Source: JAXLSZ01 sp046330315 (lineage in GTDB: Bacteria; Actinomycetota; Thermoleophilia; Solirubrobacterales; 70-9). Taken from it: DNA of 64,000 nucleotides. The position numbers were made by a program, and so were the translations under genes. Within the stretch, counting starts at the first letter, position 1. Every line of letters begins with the position of its first letter. Positions 15,774 to 23,954 of the stretch are shown in pieces. Location: the NCBI GenBank assembly GCA_046330315.1, contig JAXLSZ010000009.1, forward strand, positions 194,416-258,415, written 5' to 3'. The notes beneath the pieces are model-generated. The model saw only the letters and a program-made list of their open reading frames with translations, searched no databases and was not told the origin of the DNA.

Positions 15774-15823
15774 CGCGCCCGACAGGATTCGAACCTGTGA
15801 CCTTCGGTTTCGTAGACCGACGG
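15774..15823 (-). other. 3' fragment of tRNA-Arg(ACG), attachment-site remnant
   Basis: On the minus strand an anticodon arm TCGGT-CTACGAA-ACCGA with anticodon ACG, a T-arm ACAGG-TTCGAAT-CCTGT and the start of the acceptor 3' strand (CGGGCGC) are intact. The upstream bases do not form a D-arm or the matching 5' acceptor strand. This is the usual att scar left when an element integrates into the 3' end of a tRNA gene. It lies about 60 bp from the integrase remnant. Confidence 0.75.
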
Positions 15824-16002
15824 CTGCTCGAGTGCCGCCCCTCGGGGCGTTCGAGGTCTTTATGTCTAACAAGCCCGCCTAGACTCCCCGCATCGCCCGC
15901 GACCCCTCCAAGCCCCTCCGCGAAGCCGTCGAGGAGACTGCTCGCGCAGCCGAGCGCGAGCAGTCGGCGCGGCGGCGGAAGCGGGGTGGGCGGCCGTCGG
16001 AC

Positions 16003-16353
16003 GTGTTCGGGGGGGAGATCCGGCGGCGGGACGTGTTCCCGCTGCTGGTGCTGCACCTGATCCGCTCGGAGCCGTCGTACGGGAACCAGCTGATCGAGGC
16101 GATCGAGGCGATCACGGCGGGGGTGGTCTCGGTCAACCCGAACACGATGTACCCGCTGCTTCGGGAGATGGAGGGCAAGGGGCTGATCGAGGGGAGCTGG
16201 GAGCACCCGGACAAGCGGACGCGGCGCTTCTATGCGATCACCAAGGCGGGGGAGGGGGAGTACCGGCGGCTGCGCGAGGAGGTGGAGCCGTTCCTCGACT
16301 CGGTGATCCGCTCGGTCTCGCTGATCAAGGCGGAGATCTACGGGGACCGCTGA
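16003..16353 (+). CDS. PadR family transcriptional regulator
   Basis: A 116-residue protein with the PadR winged helix: VFPLLVLHLIRSEPSYGNQLIEAI, the VSVNPNTMYPLLREMEGKGLIEGSW recognition region, the wing KRTRRFYAIT and a C-terminal dimer helix. The start is GTG 16003. Upstream in the same frame, codons 15883-16002 read a protein-like RIARDPSKPLREAVEETARAAEREQSARRR segment. That segment is separated by TAG (15880-15882) from an ATG at 15862, so a longer ancestral start may have been lost next to the island junction. Confidence 0.85.
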   Translation: MFGGEIRRRDVFPLLVLHLIRSEPSYGNQLIEAIEAITAGVVSVNPNTMYPLLREMEGKGLIEGSWEHPDKRTRRFYAITKAGEGEYRRLREEVEPFLDSVIRSVSLIKAEIYGDR

Positions 16354-16374
16354 GGCCCGGCTCCGGGGAGCCGC

Positions 16375-18042
16375 TCACGGCTTCGGGCCGGGCGCGAACT
16401 GCGGGAAGACCTCACGCGGGCAGGCGGTCTTGGTGCCGGCGTCCAGCGCGGCCTGAAGGGCCGGGTACTCGCCGGCGATCTGGGCGCGGGGCAGGCCATC
16501 GAGGGCGAGGATGGCGTCGCCGGCGGCGAGCACCTGGGAGCGCATCTGGGCGAAGTCGATCGCCCTCGCCCCGAACACCGGGTCATAGAGGGACCAGGGG
16601 CCAGAGATCATCGCCAGGGTCGGGACGAGCCTCGGGTGGAAGGCGTTGCCGAGCCCGCCCATCGAGCAGATCGGCGGCGCCTGGGTGGGGTTCGGGACCC
16701 CGAGCCCCTTCAGCACCGCGGTCCGGGGGAGGTTCCGGCGCTTGGTCGCCGCGACCGCCGCCTCGCGGAGGGCGCCGCTGTCGCCGGCGGCGAACAGGGC
16801 CGGGTCGGCGACGCCGGTGAACGCCAGGTGCCTGGCGGCGCCCACGCCGGCGGGCAGGATCTCGCGCGTGCCGAGGTGCTCGATCGCAAAGGCGAAGGCG
16901 GTCTTCTTCTTATCGAGCGGGTAGTGGTCGGGGTCGGTGCCGTCGTTTCGGTACCCGTCGTGGGCGCTGGAGAAGAGCAGCTCCAGGGTGCGGGGGCGGC
17001 AGCGCAGCGGCAGCCCGGCGTAGTAGCGGGCGAAGGCGAGCATCCCGATCACCCCGTCCTCCTGGACCCAGGAGTTGCCGTCGGTGTTGGCGACGAGGAC
17101 GATCTTCTCGGGGCTCTGCCCGGGGAGGCGGGCGATCAGGTTGCGGGTCTGCCTGCGGGCGACCCTGGCGCGGACCGTGACCCGGGCCGAGCTGCCCGCT
17201 GCCGCCAGGGCCTTCAGTCGCTTGGCCTCGGCGCTGCCGACGAAGACCGCTGGGACCCGGTAGAGCGTCCCCACGTGGGGGTCGTAGTAGCCGCGGACCT
17301 GCCTGCCCGGCAGGTCGAAGGCGTAGATGACCCCGGCGGCCCCGGCCAGGCTGGCGTCCATCAGGTCGGTGTGGGCATTGGGGCTCAGATAGGGCCGGGT
17401 GTAGTCGGTGTAGCCGGCGAGGTCGGGCGTCAGGTAGAGGCCGAGGAGCGGGCCGACGGCGCCGAAGGGAAGCGAGCCGAGCTGGAAGTCGCGGATCACG
17501 ACCTTGCCGGCCGCGTTCTCGGGGGTGATGGCCTGCTCCGGCGGCAGGTAGACGAGCCTGCCCCTGGCCCCGCCCTTGGCCGGGGTCGGCTTGGACCAGT
17601 GAACGGCCCCCGCGGTCGGCACCTCCACCTTCGAGCGGTCGGGCCGGGTGACGCTGAGCCCGCCCGCGGCGCCGATGTCGAGGCCGGGCCCGCGCCTGAA
17701 GTGGGTGCGGGGCAGCCAGGTGTAGGGGCGGAAATATTCCGAGTGGACGCGCAGCCCGATCGCGCGGGCCTCGTGCTCCAGCCAGCCGATCGCCCTGTTG
17801 TGGGCCTTGCTGGCGAGGTTGCGCGGGCCGAAGCTGTTGAACCTCGCGGTCATCTCGTGAAGCCGGGCCTTGCTCGCGAGGTCGGCGCCGTGGACGACGC
17901 CGGGACAGGGCTCGGCGCCGGCCGCGGGCGTGCCGGCGAGCCAGAGCGCGATCGCCGCGGCGCCCGCCAGCAGGCTCCTGGTCCGGGCCCGTCCCACCTC
18001 GCACCGGCAGCTGCTCCGTGGCCTCAACGTCATCGACCGCAT
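16375..18042 (-). CDS. secreted M28-like peptidase-fold protein, metal site degenerate
   Basis: A 555-residue protein with an export signal (Arg-rich start, LLAGAAAIALWLAG, AGA cut near residue 42). Residues 150-300 look like a protease-associated (PA) domain. From about 320 the M28 aminopeptidase core appears (RQTRNLIARLPGQ, then KIVLVANTDGNSWVQEDGVIGMLAFARYYAGL). The usual His of the first ligand motif is Asn here, and the Glu-Glu motif reads SSAHDG. At least two zinc or catalytic positions are therefore replaced, and the protein may be non-catalytic. It is convergent with PadR. Confidence 0.65.
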   Translation of the reverse strand: MRSMTLRPRSSCRCEVGRARTRSLLAGAAAIALWLAGTPAAGAEPCPGVVHGADLASKARLHEMTARFNSFGPRNLASKAHNRAIGWLEHEARAIGLRVHSEYFRPYTWLPRTHFRRGPGLDIGAAGGLSVTRPDRSKVEVPTAGAVHWSKPTPAKGGARGRLVYLPPEQAITPENAAGKVVIRDFQLGSLPFGAVGPLLGLYLTPDLAGYTDYTRPYLSPNAHTDLMDASLAGAAGVIYAFDLPGRQVRGYYDPHVGTLYRVPAVFVGSAEAKRLKALAAAGSSARVTVRARVARRQTRNLIARLPGQSPEKIVLVANTDGNSWVQEDGVIGMLAFARYYAGLPLRCRPRTLELLFSSAHDGYRNDGTDPDHYPLDKKKTAFAFAIEHLGTREILPAGVGAARHLAFTGVADPALFAAGDSGALREAAVAATKRRNLPRTAVLKGLGVPNPTQAPPICSMGGLGNAFHPRLVPTLAMISGPWSLYDPVFGARAIDFAQMRSQVLAAGDAILALDGLPRAQIAGEYPALQAALDAGTKTACPREVFPQFAPGPKP

Positions 18043-18078
18043 CTCCCGCCCTCCGCTCCTGGATTCCCGCCCAGCATA

Positions 18079-18186
18079 ATCACCAGGACTGGCGAGGGCG
18101 AGAACCGGCGGCTGCGCGAGTAGGTTGAGCCGTTCCTTGACTCGGTGGTCCGCTCGGTCTCCTGATCAAGCGGGAGATCTGCGGTG
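18079..18186 (+). pseudogene. decayed second copy of the PadR gene 3' end
   Basis: These bases align almost base for base with PadR codons at 16240-16350 (ITK-GEGE-RRLREE-EPFLDSVIRSVSLIK). One GAG has become TAG at 18121-18123, and small indels occur near 18162-18172. Only the last third of the gene is represented. The peptidase gene lies between the intact PadR and this copy. Confidence 0.75.
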
Positions 18187-18468
18187 GGGAGCGAGGTCGG
18201 TGACGAGCGTTCCCCTCGACTCGGCGCCGAGGATCGCCGCGGCGAGCTGCTTCTCCGGCGCCGAGTAGCCGGGCACTTTCCCGGTGCACTCGGCGTTCGG
18301 CTGCTCCACCGACTCCGCCCACCGGAGGGCCTCGAGGCGGAGGCTGGCCGCCGCCGAGCCCAGGTCGAAGCCGCACCCGGTGAGCCCGGGCCCAGGGATG
18401 CCGAGCACCCAGACAGGGCGGCCCTCGGATGGGTTGGAGAGCACCCTTGTTTCGATCCGGTCGCGCAC
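18166..18468 (-). CDS. possible small hypothetical protein
   Basis: A 100-residue frame (start GTG 18468) with a moderately convincing composition: VLSNPSEGRPVWVLGIPGPG, LGSAAASLRLEALRWAESV, and a short C-terminal helix. It could be the tail of an eroded gene, since the region 18043-18593 otherwise holds only the PadR fragment. No family is recognised and no ribosome site is convincing. Confidence 0.25.
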   Translation of the reverse strand: MRDRIETRVLSNPSEGRPVWVLGIPGPGLTGCGFDLGSAAASLRLEALRWAESVEQPNAECTGKVPGYSAPEKQLAAAILGAESRGTLVTDLAPHRRSPA

Positions 18469-18593
18469 CGCCTCAGGGTTGCAGGATGAACAGACGGCTC
18501 CTCTTCGGGAGAGGGTTGCTCGCGGCCTGGGTCCGCTCCTTGCGGGCGGAAAGTCGCAGGCGCCCGGCGGGTCTCGTGAGAAGATTCCTGCCG

Positions 18594-19196
18594 ATGCAGG
18601 GACCCAGGGGCCTCCGCCCCCGCCTCAGCTACGCCAACGTGGTCGCCACGCTGGCGCTCTTCCTCGCCCTCGGGGGCGCGGCGTATGCGGCGTTCAAGCT
18701 GCCGCCCGACAGCGTGCGCTCGCGCAATATCGTCAAGGGGCAGGTGAAGACGTCCGACCTCGGCAAGGGGGCGGTAACGCGGGCGAAGATCGCCGCCCCG
18801 GAGAAGCTCCGCTACGTGGGCCGCGCCGGGCAGCCGCCCTTCAGCTCCGACTCCCAGCGGGCCTGGAGCAACCTCGGCTCGACCGGCTCGGAGGTCACCT
18901 TCTACAAGGACCAGCTCGGGATCGTCCACCTCTCCGGGACGGCGCTCTGCAGCTCGGTAAGCGGCGAGTGCGGCAACATCACCGCGGGGCCGATCTTCAC
19001 CCTGCCGCCCGGCTACCGCCCACCGGTCACCGGGGTGTTCGAGGTCCGCGTCACCAGCGACGCGCAGGGCACGGTCGAGGTCATCCGCAAGGGCGGCCCG
19101 CAGGCCGGCCAGGTCTACGTGCTCAGGGACAACGCCGGGGCGGGCGGGGCGCTGGCCAACGTCTCCCTCGACGGGATCGCCTTCCGGGGCTCCTGA
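18594..19196 (+). CDS. secreted protein with Thermoleophilia-type N-terminus
   Basis: Start ATG 18594 (200 residues); ATG 18486 would add an unlikely Arg-rich leader. The N-terminus RPRLSYANVVATLALFLALGGAAYAA is a signal/anchor that I know from many extracellular proteins of Solirubrobacterales. It is followed by the usual short linker LPPDSVRSRNIVKGQVKTSDLGKGAVT. The rest is a beta-rich domain (WSNLGS..VTFYKDQLGIVHLSGTALC, PPGYRPPVTGVFEVRV) with a probable disulfide pair. This domain resembles phage tail or collagen-tail type beta repeats. No enzymatic function is evident. Confidence 0.8.
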   Translation: MQGPRGLRPRLSYANVVATLALFLALGGAAYAAFKLPPDSVRSRNIVKGQVKTSDLGKGAVTRAKIAAPEKLRYVGRAGQPPFSSDSQRAWSNLGSTGSEVTFYKDQLGIVHLSGTALCSSVSGECGNITAGPIFTLPPGYRPPVTGVFEVRVTSDAQGTVEVIRKGGPQAGQVYVLRDNAGAGGALANVSLDGIAFRGS

Positions 19197-19209
19197 GCGG
19201 GGCTGCCGC

Positions 19210-20220
19210 TCAGCCCCGCGCCCGCGGGTGGCGGACGGCGGCGAGCAGGCGCGCCGCGGCGTCTGAGTCCTCCTGCACGGGGGTGCCGCGGCGGTGGACC
19301 CAGTACCAGGTGAGCCCGGCGAGCAGGAACGGGACGCCGACCCCCAGCGCGAAGAAGAGGAAGGGGCCCTCCAGCCGGCCCACCATCCAGGCGAAGTTCA
19401 TCCCGAAGAAGCCGGTGACGAAGCTGAGCGGCAGGAAGATCGTCGCCACCACGGTCAGCCAGTACATCGTCTCGTTGAGGCGCAGGTCGATCAGGTTGGC
19501 CATCGAGTTGGCGGTGGAGTCGATCGCGTCGGTGAGCCGGTTGAGTTGCTCGTAGATGCGGTCGAAGTACTTCTCGCTGTCGGCCTCCAGGCCCCTGACG
19601 CGGCTGACCTCCTCGCTGATCCGCTCGAAGATCCCCCGCTGGGGGCCGATCCGCCGGCGCATCGAGGCGAGGCGGGAGTTGACCGCGCGCAGCGTCGTCA
19701 TCCGCACCCGGGCGGTGCGCAGGTCGGTCGACATCAGCTGCAGGCCCTCCAGCGCCGACTCGGCCTCGTTCAGCGCATCGAAGCCGGTCGCGACCATCGC
19801 GTCGAGAACCGCGTAGACGACGTACTGCTCGCTTCGCCCCGAGCCGTCGAAGGAGGGAAGGCGCTGCGGCAGCGGCGCCTCGCCGCGGTGCACGGTCAGC
19901 AGGTAGGAGCCGTGGACGAGGACGTGGACCTCGGTCGCGCGCAGCGGGTGCATGCCCTCGCGGGCGGCGCCGGTCTCCTCCAGGAAGCAGGCGAAGGCGA
20001 AGACGACGTGCTCGGTGTCGGCGTGGAACTTGCGCGAGGGCGGGGTGGACTCCGAGAAGTCGAGCAGCGCCCCGAGCGCGTCCTCGGGGACCCCGAGCGC
20101 CGCGCGGAGCGCCTCGGGCCTCGCCTCGTTGAGCGTCGCGTCGACCCAGAAGAAGGTGTCGGCGGCGCGCAGGGCGGCGATCCGCTCGCGCTCGGCGAGG
20201 CCCTCGACGATCTCGCTCAC
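19210..20220 (-). CDS. corA: CorA family Mg2+/Co2+ transporter
   Basis: A 336-residue protein with the CorA layout: an N-terminal alpha/beta cytosolic domain, a long stalk helix (about 150-255), then two transmembrane helices. The first ends with the signature GMNFAW near residue 275 (the canonical Gly-Met-Asn), and the loop to the second (FFALGVGVPFLLAGLTWYW) is short. It would form a pentameric divalent cation channel in the cytoplasmic membrane. It stands alone and is convergent with the secreted-protein gene. Confidence 0.9.
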   Translation of the reverse strand: MSEIVEGLAERERIAALRAADTFFWVDATLNEARPEALRAALGVPEDALGALLDFSESTPPSRKFHADTEHVVFAFACFLEETGAAREGMHPLRATEVHVLVHGSYLLTVHRGEAPLPQRLPSFDGSGRSEQYVVYAVLDAMVATGFDALNEAESALEGLQLMSTDLRTARVRMTTLRAVNSRLASMRRRIGPQRGIFERISEEVSRVRGLEADSEKYFDRIYEQLNRLTDAIDSTANSMANLIDLRLNETMYWLTVVATIFLPLSFVTGFFGMNFAWMVGRLEGPFLFFALGVGVPFLLAGLTWYWVHRRGTPVQEDSDAAARLLAAVRHPRARG

Positions 20221-20323
20221 ACCGCCAACCGTAGGGGCGGCGCAGGACGGGTGGTGCGGCGGGCCCTCGGGCCCCGGCGGGGACGGCGGCGCCCTCCCCG
20301 GGCGCGCCCCCGCCGGCCGGTCC

Positions 20324-20623
20324 CTAGGGAATCACGTAGTTGTGGACGTCGACGGTGATGTACTCGGCGTCGGGCATCTGGGCGAAGGCGTCCTCGCCGA
20401 CGACCTGCTTCATCGCCGGAATCAGCCGCTCCTCGCGGAAGCGGTCGAAGTGCTCGCGCGACTCCCAGATGTCGAAGACCTGGAAGCGGCCCTCGAGCAT
20501 CCCGGCGGAGTGGAAGATCATCCCGTCGGGAGGGTTGTTGGTCGGATCGATGGTCGCGGTGACCCGGTCATAGATCGAGGTGTCGCCTCCCTCGGGCATG
20601 CGGTTGAGCATTCCGATCGCCAT
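20324..20623 (-). CDS. ABM-like small dimeric alpha/beta barrel protein
   Basis: A 99-residue protein: MAIGMLNRMPEGG, YDRVTATI, GMIFHSAG, RFQVFDIWESREHFDRFREERLIPAMKQV. The pattern of strand, helix, two strands and VWES-x-E-x-F-x-R-F helix matches the antibiotic-biosynthesis monooxygenase-like dimeric barrel family. Substrate cannot be told. It is divergent from the methyltransferase gene across 88 bp. Confidence 0.7.
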   Translation of the reverse strand: MAIGMLNRMPEGGDTSIYDRVTATIDPTNNPPDGMIFHSAGMLEGRFQVFDIWESREHFDRFREERLIPAMKQVVGEDAFAQMPDAEYITVDVHNYVIP

Positions 20624-20711
20624 GAGTCACCTCCGGGTTGGGGACATGTCGCCCCGACCCTAACCCCGCCGGGCCCCGGGCGCCAGCGGATCGTGGCTAG
20701 GGTGCGGGGAG

Positions 20712-21641
20712 ATGGCCGGGCCGGGCGAGAGCAGCGGAGGAGAGGAGTCCGCCCGGCGCCAAGGCCCGAGCCGCACCGCCGCCTACGTCACCCTCTTCCG
20801 CGCGATCGAGAGCCGCCGGGCGCCGGAGCGCCGGCTCTTCTTCGACCCCTACGCCGAGGCCTTCCTCGACGCCCGCCTTCGCCGGGCGTTGGAGCTATCG
20901 CGGCTGCCGCTGGCCGGGCGCGCCGTCAACGCCTACATCGACCGCCGCTCTCCGGGCGCCCGCACCGCCGTGCTGGTCCGCACCCGCTACATCGACGAGG
21001 CGACCGGGGCGGCGCTGGCCGCCGGCGCCGGGCAGGTGGTGATCCTCGGCTCGGGCTACGACGCCCGCCCCTACCGGCTGGAGGCGCTGCGCGGCGCCCG
21101 GGTCTTCGAGGTCGACGAGCCTGCCACCCTCGCCGCCAAGCGGGCGCTGATCGCGGCGCGCCTCGGCGCGGTGCCCGCCGGCGTGGCGATGGTCGAGATC
21201 GACTTCGAGCGCGACGACCTCGCCGAGCGGCTGGGCGCCGCCGGCTTCGACCCGACCGGGCTGACCTTCTTCATCTGGGAGGGGGTGACCGGCTACCTCA
21301 GCCCCGAGGCGGTGGACGGGACGCTGCGCACCCTGGCGGGGCTGGGAGCGCCCGGCAGCCGGGTCGTCTTCACCTACCTCGAGGCGGGGCTGCTGGGCGG
21401 GGGATCCGACCCCGATCAGCTCGGGGCGCGGGGGACGGTCGAGGCGGTGCGGCAGGCGGGGGAGCCCTTCCGCTTCGGGCTCGACTCCGAAGAGCTGCCC
21501 GCCTACCTGGCCGAGCGCGGCTTCGAGCTGATCGAGCAGGTTTCCTCGGCGGAGCTGGCCGCCCGCTACCTGCACCCGCTCGGCCGCCGCCCGCCGGCCT
21601 CGCCCTTCTTCCGGATCGCCCTGGCCCGCTCGGCGGGCTGA
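20712..21641 (+). CDS. SAM-dependent methyltransferase (TIGR00027 / PPM1-like)
   Basis: A 309-residue protein. An N-terminal SRTAAYVTLFRAIES and FFDPYAEAFLDA lead into the SAM site ILGSGYDARPYRLE, then FEVDEPATLAAKR (acidic residue for ribose) and FIWEGVTGYLSPEAVDGTL. These are the landmarks of the leucine carboxyl methyltransferase-like family abundant in actinobacteria, where it often modifies polyketides or small acids. The real substrate is unknown. No signal or membrane segment. Confidence 0.85.
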   Translation: MAGPGESSGGEESARRQGPSRTAAYVTLFRAIESRRAPERRLFFDPYAEAFLDARLRRALELSRLPLAGRAVNAYIDRRSPGARTAVLVRTRYIDEATGAALAAGAGQVVILGSGYDARPYRLEALRGARVFEVDEPATLAAKRALIAARLGAVPAGVAMVEIDFERDDLAERLGAAGFDPTGLTFFIWEGVTGYLSPEAVDGTLRTLAGLGAPGSRVVFTYLEAGLLGGGSDPDQLGARGTVEAVRQAGEPFRFGLDSEELPAYLAERGFELIEQVSSAELAARYLHPLGRRPPASPFFRIALARSAG

Positions 21642-21731
21642 CGCCGCGAGAACCTCCCGATCCCGCAACTTGCGGCCTCTGCCCGAGGCCGATGGCGAGA
21701 TGTCGCGGACTCCGCTGGCGCGGCCGGTAGG

Positions 21732-23198
21732 TTGGCGCCGGTGGGCTCTGCGCAACCAGCCCAGTCATGGGAACAGCCCGACGAGCAGCTTCTCGTTGAG
21801 CAGCTCGGCCAGCTGATCGCCGAGGCGGGCGACCTCGATGAGGCCTGGATCCTGGAGCTGATCGGCGCCCACCTCGCCGCTCGCCTCGAGCAGGAGCCCG
21901 AGGTCTCCGAGGCCTTCGCCTGTGCCCTGGCGCGCAGAGGCGACGCGGCCGCAGCCGCGCTCCTCAAGGCGACCGCCGCCTTCGCCTCGGGCCAGTCGCG
22001 AGGTCGACTCGAGGAGGCGATCGCCGCGGCGGGAGGGCCGGGCGGCCTCCCCGCCGGGTTCGGGGGGTTGCAGGCCCGTCGCGTCCTGCATGCCCGCAGC
22101 GAGGTCGCCGACAGCTATCTGGTCGAGCTCTCCCGCCCCCGGCCGTCCGAGTCGGTTCAGCTCGCCGATCTGGTCATCCTGCGCCTCGACCAAGGGCCGC
22201 GGGGCGGCCCGCTCTTGGGTGGCTCGCTGAGCCAGCCCCTGCCCGCCGGGGAGGTCGAAGCCGCGATCGAGAGCTTCCTCGCCGGCCAGGGCCGGGACTC
22301 GGGCGCCGGGGAGGGTTCCGAGCACCTGGTCGCCGATGAGATCGGTCCGGGGGAGCTGGCCGAGGCGCTGGACCGGGCGGTCGCCGAGAACCGTCGCCAG
22401 CAGTGGGAGATGCCCTTCGAGACAGGCAGCTCGGTGCCCGTGCTGGCTCTGGCCCTGCGGGGTGCTGCGGACGCCTTCGGGTGGATACCGATCGCCGAGC
22501 CGGACCCGGGGATCGACGTCGCCCCCGGGGACGAGGAGGGGTTTGAGCGGGCCACGGAGCTCCTGCTCGACGACTTCCTCGCCTACGTCGAATCGGAGGG
22601 CCTGATCGAGGGTCCGGCCGGGCGCAGCGGCCATCTCGTCGCCGGCTCGATGCTCGAGTGGAAATGGCGATACGGCGACGGAGTTCCGACCGAGTGGAGC
22701 GCCGAGGATCTCGGCGAAGTTCTGCTCCAGCACTTCCCGGCCAGCGTGATGACCAACCGAAATATCGAGGCGGATGCGCTGGAGTGCGTCGGGGTGTTCC
22801 TCGGCTTCCTCGAAGCGCGGGGGGCGCTTAGCGGCGACCCGCTCGGGGAGCTGCTCAACCGGTGCGAGGAGCTTGAGGCGGACTTCGCGCAAGCCTGCGC
22901 GGATCGCTCGCTGTGGGGTCCCGGAAAGGCGCTGCTGATGCAGATGCAGGCCGAAGGCGTCGATCCCTCCGATCGCGATGCGATCAGCGCGTGGATCGAG
23001 GACTACAACTCGAGGACCTTCGAGGAGCGCGACCGGATCGTCGGCCCCTCGCTCTCGCCACCCGGCACGCCGAGCCGCGGGGGGCCGCCCCCGGCCCCGC
23101 GGGGACAGGGTTGGGATGCGGAGGCGAAGGGAAAGCGAGCGCGCCGGGCAAAGCGCAAGGCTGCGAGGACCGCGCGCCGGCGCGGCCGCGCTCGCTGA
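21732..23198 (+). CDS. hypothetical protein with basic C-terminal tail
   Basis: A 488-residue protein from TTG 21732 (GTG 21741 is an alternative). The N-terminal half is acidic and helical. A middle region (about 270-400: ATELLLDDFLAYVESEGLIEG, EWKWRYGDG, DALECVGVFLGFLEARG) looks like a conserved helical domain found with SEC-C or UPF proteins, but I cannot name it with confidence. The last 40 residues are Lys/Arg-rich (KGKRARRAKRKAARTARRRGR), as in nucleic-acid-binding tails. It appears monocistronic. Confidence 0.65.
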   Translation: MAPVGSAQPAQSWEQPDEQLLVEQLGQLIAEAGDLDEAWILELIGAHLAARLEQEPEVSEAFACALARRGDAAAAALLKATAAFASGQSRGRLEEAIAAAGGPGGLPAGFGGLQARRVLHARSEVADSYLVELSRPRPSESVQLADLVILRLDQGPRGGPLLGGSLSQPLPAGEVEAAIESFLAGQGRDSGAGEGSEHLVADEIGPGELAEALDRAVAENRRQQWEMPFETGSSVPVLALALRGAADAFGWIPIAEPDPGIDVAPGDEEGFERATELLLDDFLAYVESEGLIEGPAGRSGHLVAGSMLEWKWRYGDGVPTEWSAEDLGEVLLQHFPASVMTNRNIEADALECVGVFLGFLEARGALSGDPLGELLNRCEELEADFAQACADRSLWGPGKALLMQMQAEGVDPSDRDAISAWIEDYNSRTFEERDRIVGPSLSPPGTPSRGGPPPAPRGQGWDAEAKGKRARRAKRKAARTARRRGRAR

Positions 23199-23238
23199 AG
23201 CCGTCCCGGCCACCGGCGCGGCGCCCGGCCCTCGGCGG

Positions 23239-23703
23239 TCAGCGTTTGCGCTCGGCCGGCTCGAGGACCACCACCGGGATGCGGCGCTCGGTGCGCTCCT
23301 GGTAGCGGCCCCAGGGGGGGTAGTGGGCGAGGAGCGCCGGCCAGAGGCGCTGGCGCTCGGCGCCCTCGGCCTCGCGGGCGCGGGCCGCGAAGCGCTCGTC
23401 GCCGAGCTGCACCTCGACCCCGGGGTGGGCGCGGATGTTGTGGAGCCAGGCCGGGTTGCGCGGATAGCCGCCCTTGGAGGCGACGATCACCAGGTGATCG
23501 CCGTCGCGCATGTAGATCAGCGGCGTGGTGCGCCGCTCGCCGCTCCGCGCCCCGGTGTGCTCCAGCAGCAGCATGGTCGGCGGCATCCCCGGCACCCGCC
23601 CGCCCAGCCGCCCCCCGGTCACCCGGTAGATCGCTCCGTGCAGGCCCATCAGCCGCCTCAGCAGCGGCCAGGAGCGATCGGCGAGGTCGAGGTAGTCGGG
23701 CAC
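23239..23703 (-). CDS. deazaflavin-dependent nitroreductase-family protein (DUF385)
   Basis: A 154-residue protein starting at GTG 23703, 8 bp after the stop of the VapB-like gene. Landmarks are LLEHTGARSGERRTTPL, YMRDGDHLVIVASKGGYPRNPAWLHNIRAHP and a final WPALLAHYPPWGRYQERTERRIPVVVLEP. These are characteristic of the split beta-barrel F420H2-dependent nitroreductase/quinone reductase family. It reduces an electron-poor substrate with F420H2; the substrate is unknown. Confidence 0.85.
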   Translation of the reverse strand: MPDYLDLADRSWPLLRRLMGLHGAIYRVTGGRLGGRVPGMPPTMLLLEHTGARSGERRTTPLIYMRDGDHLVIVASKGGYPRNPAWLHNIRAHPGVEVQLGDERFAARAREAEGAERQRLWPALLAHYPPWGRYQERTERRIPVVVLEPAERKR

Positions 23704-23711
23704 CCGTCGGC

Positions 23712-23924
23712 TCAACGGGCGAGCAGCCGGTCCGTTCGCATCCCTGACAAGCGCTCCGGAAAATCGGCCGGAAGCTCCCACTCGGTGAGGCTCCGCAGCC
23801 GGCGGCTGCGGATCGTCTCACGCAGCGATTGCCGGACCGTCGCGGTCGGGCCACGGGTTCCGAGGACCTGCTCGGCCCGGGCCAGGAGCTCGGTGTCGAG
23901 GATCAGTGAGGCGCGCTCGTTCAT
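23712..23924 (-). CDS. VapB-like ribbon-helix-helix antitoxin, no toxin beside it
   Basis: A 70-residue protein: ASLILDTELLARAEQVLGTRGPTATVRQSLRETIR is a ribbon-helix-helix head, followed by a short toxin-wrapping tail (LTEWELPADFPERL). Such antitoxins are normally followed at once by a PIN-domain toxin. Here the next gene is the nitroreductase, so the toxin is missing. It may autoregulate the two-gene unit. Confidence 0.7.
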   Translation of the reverse strand: MNERASLILDTELLARAEQVLGTRGPTATVRQSLRETIRSRRLRSLTEWELPADFPERLSGMRTDRLLAR

Positions 23925-23954
23925 TGGGACAACTGTACCCGGGCGATGCGGCGC

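Noticed and set aside
15774..15840. Complete tRNA-Arg gene
   Set aside because: No D-arm or 5' acceptor strand can be folded from the bases upstream of the anticodon arm, so I call only a 3' fragment.
15689..16060. Plus-strand frame containing ARPTGFEPVTFGF
   Set aside because: This phrase is the well-known spurious translation of the complement of a tRNA T-arm and anticodon arm; it comes from the tRNA-Arg fragment, not from a protein gene.
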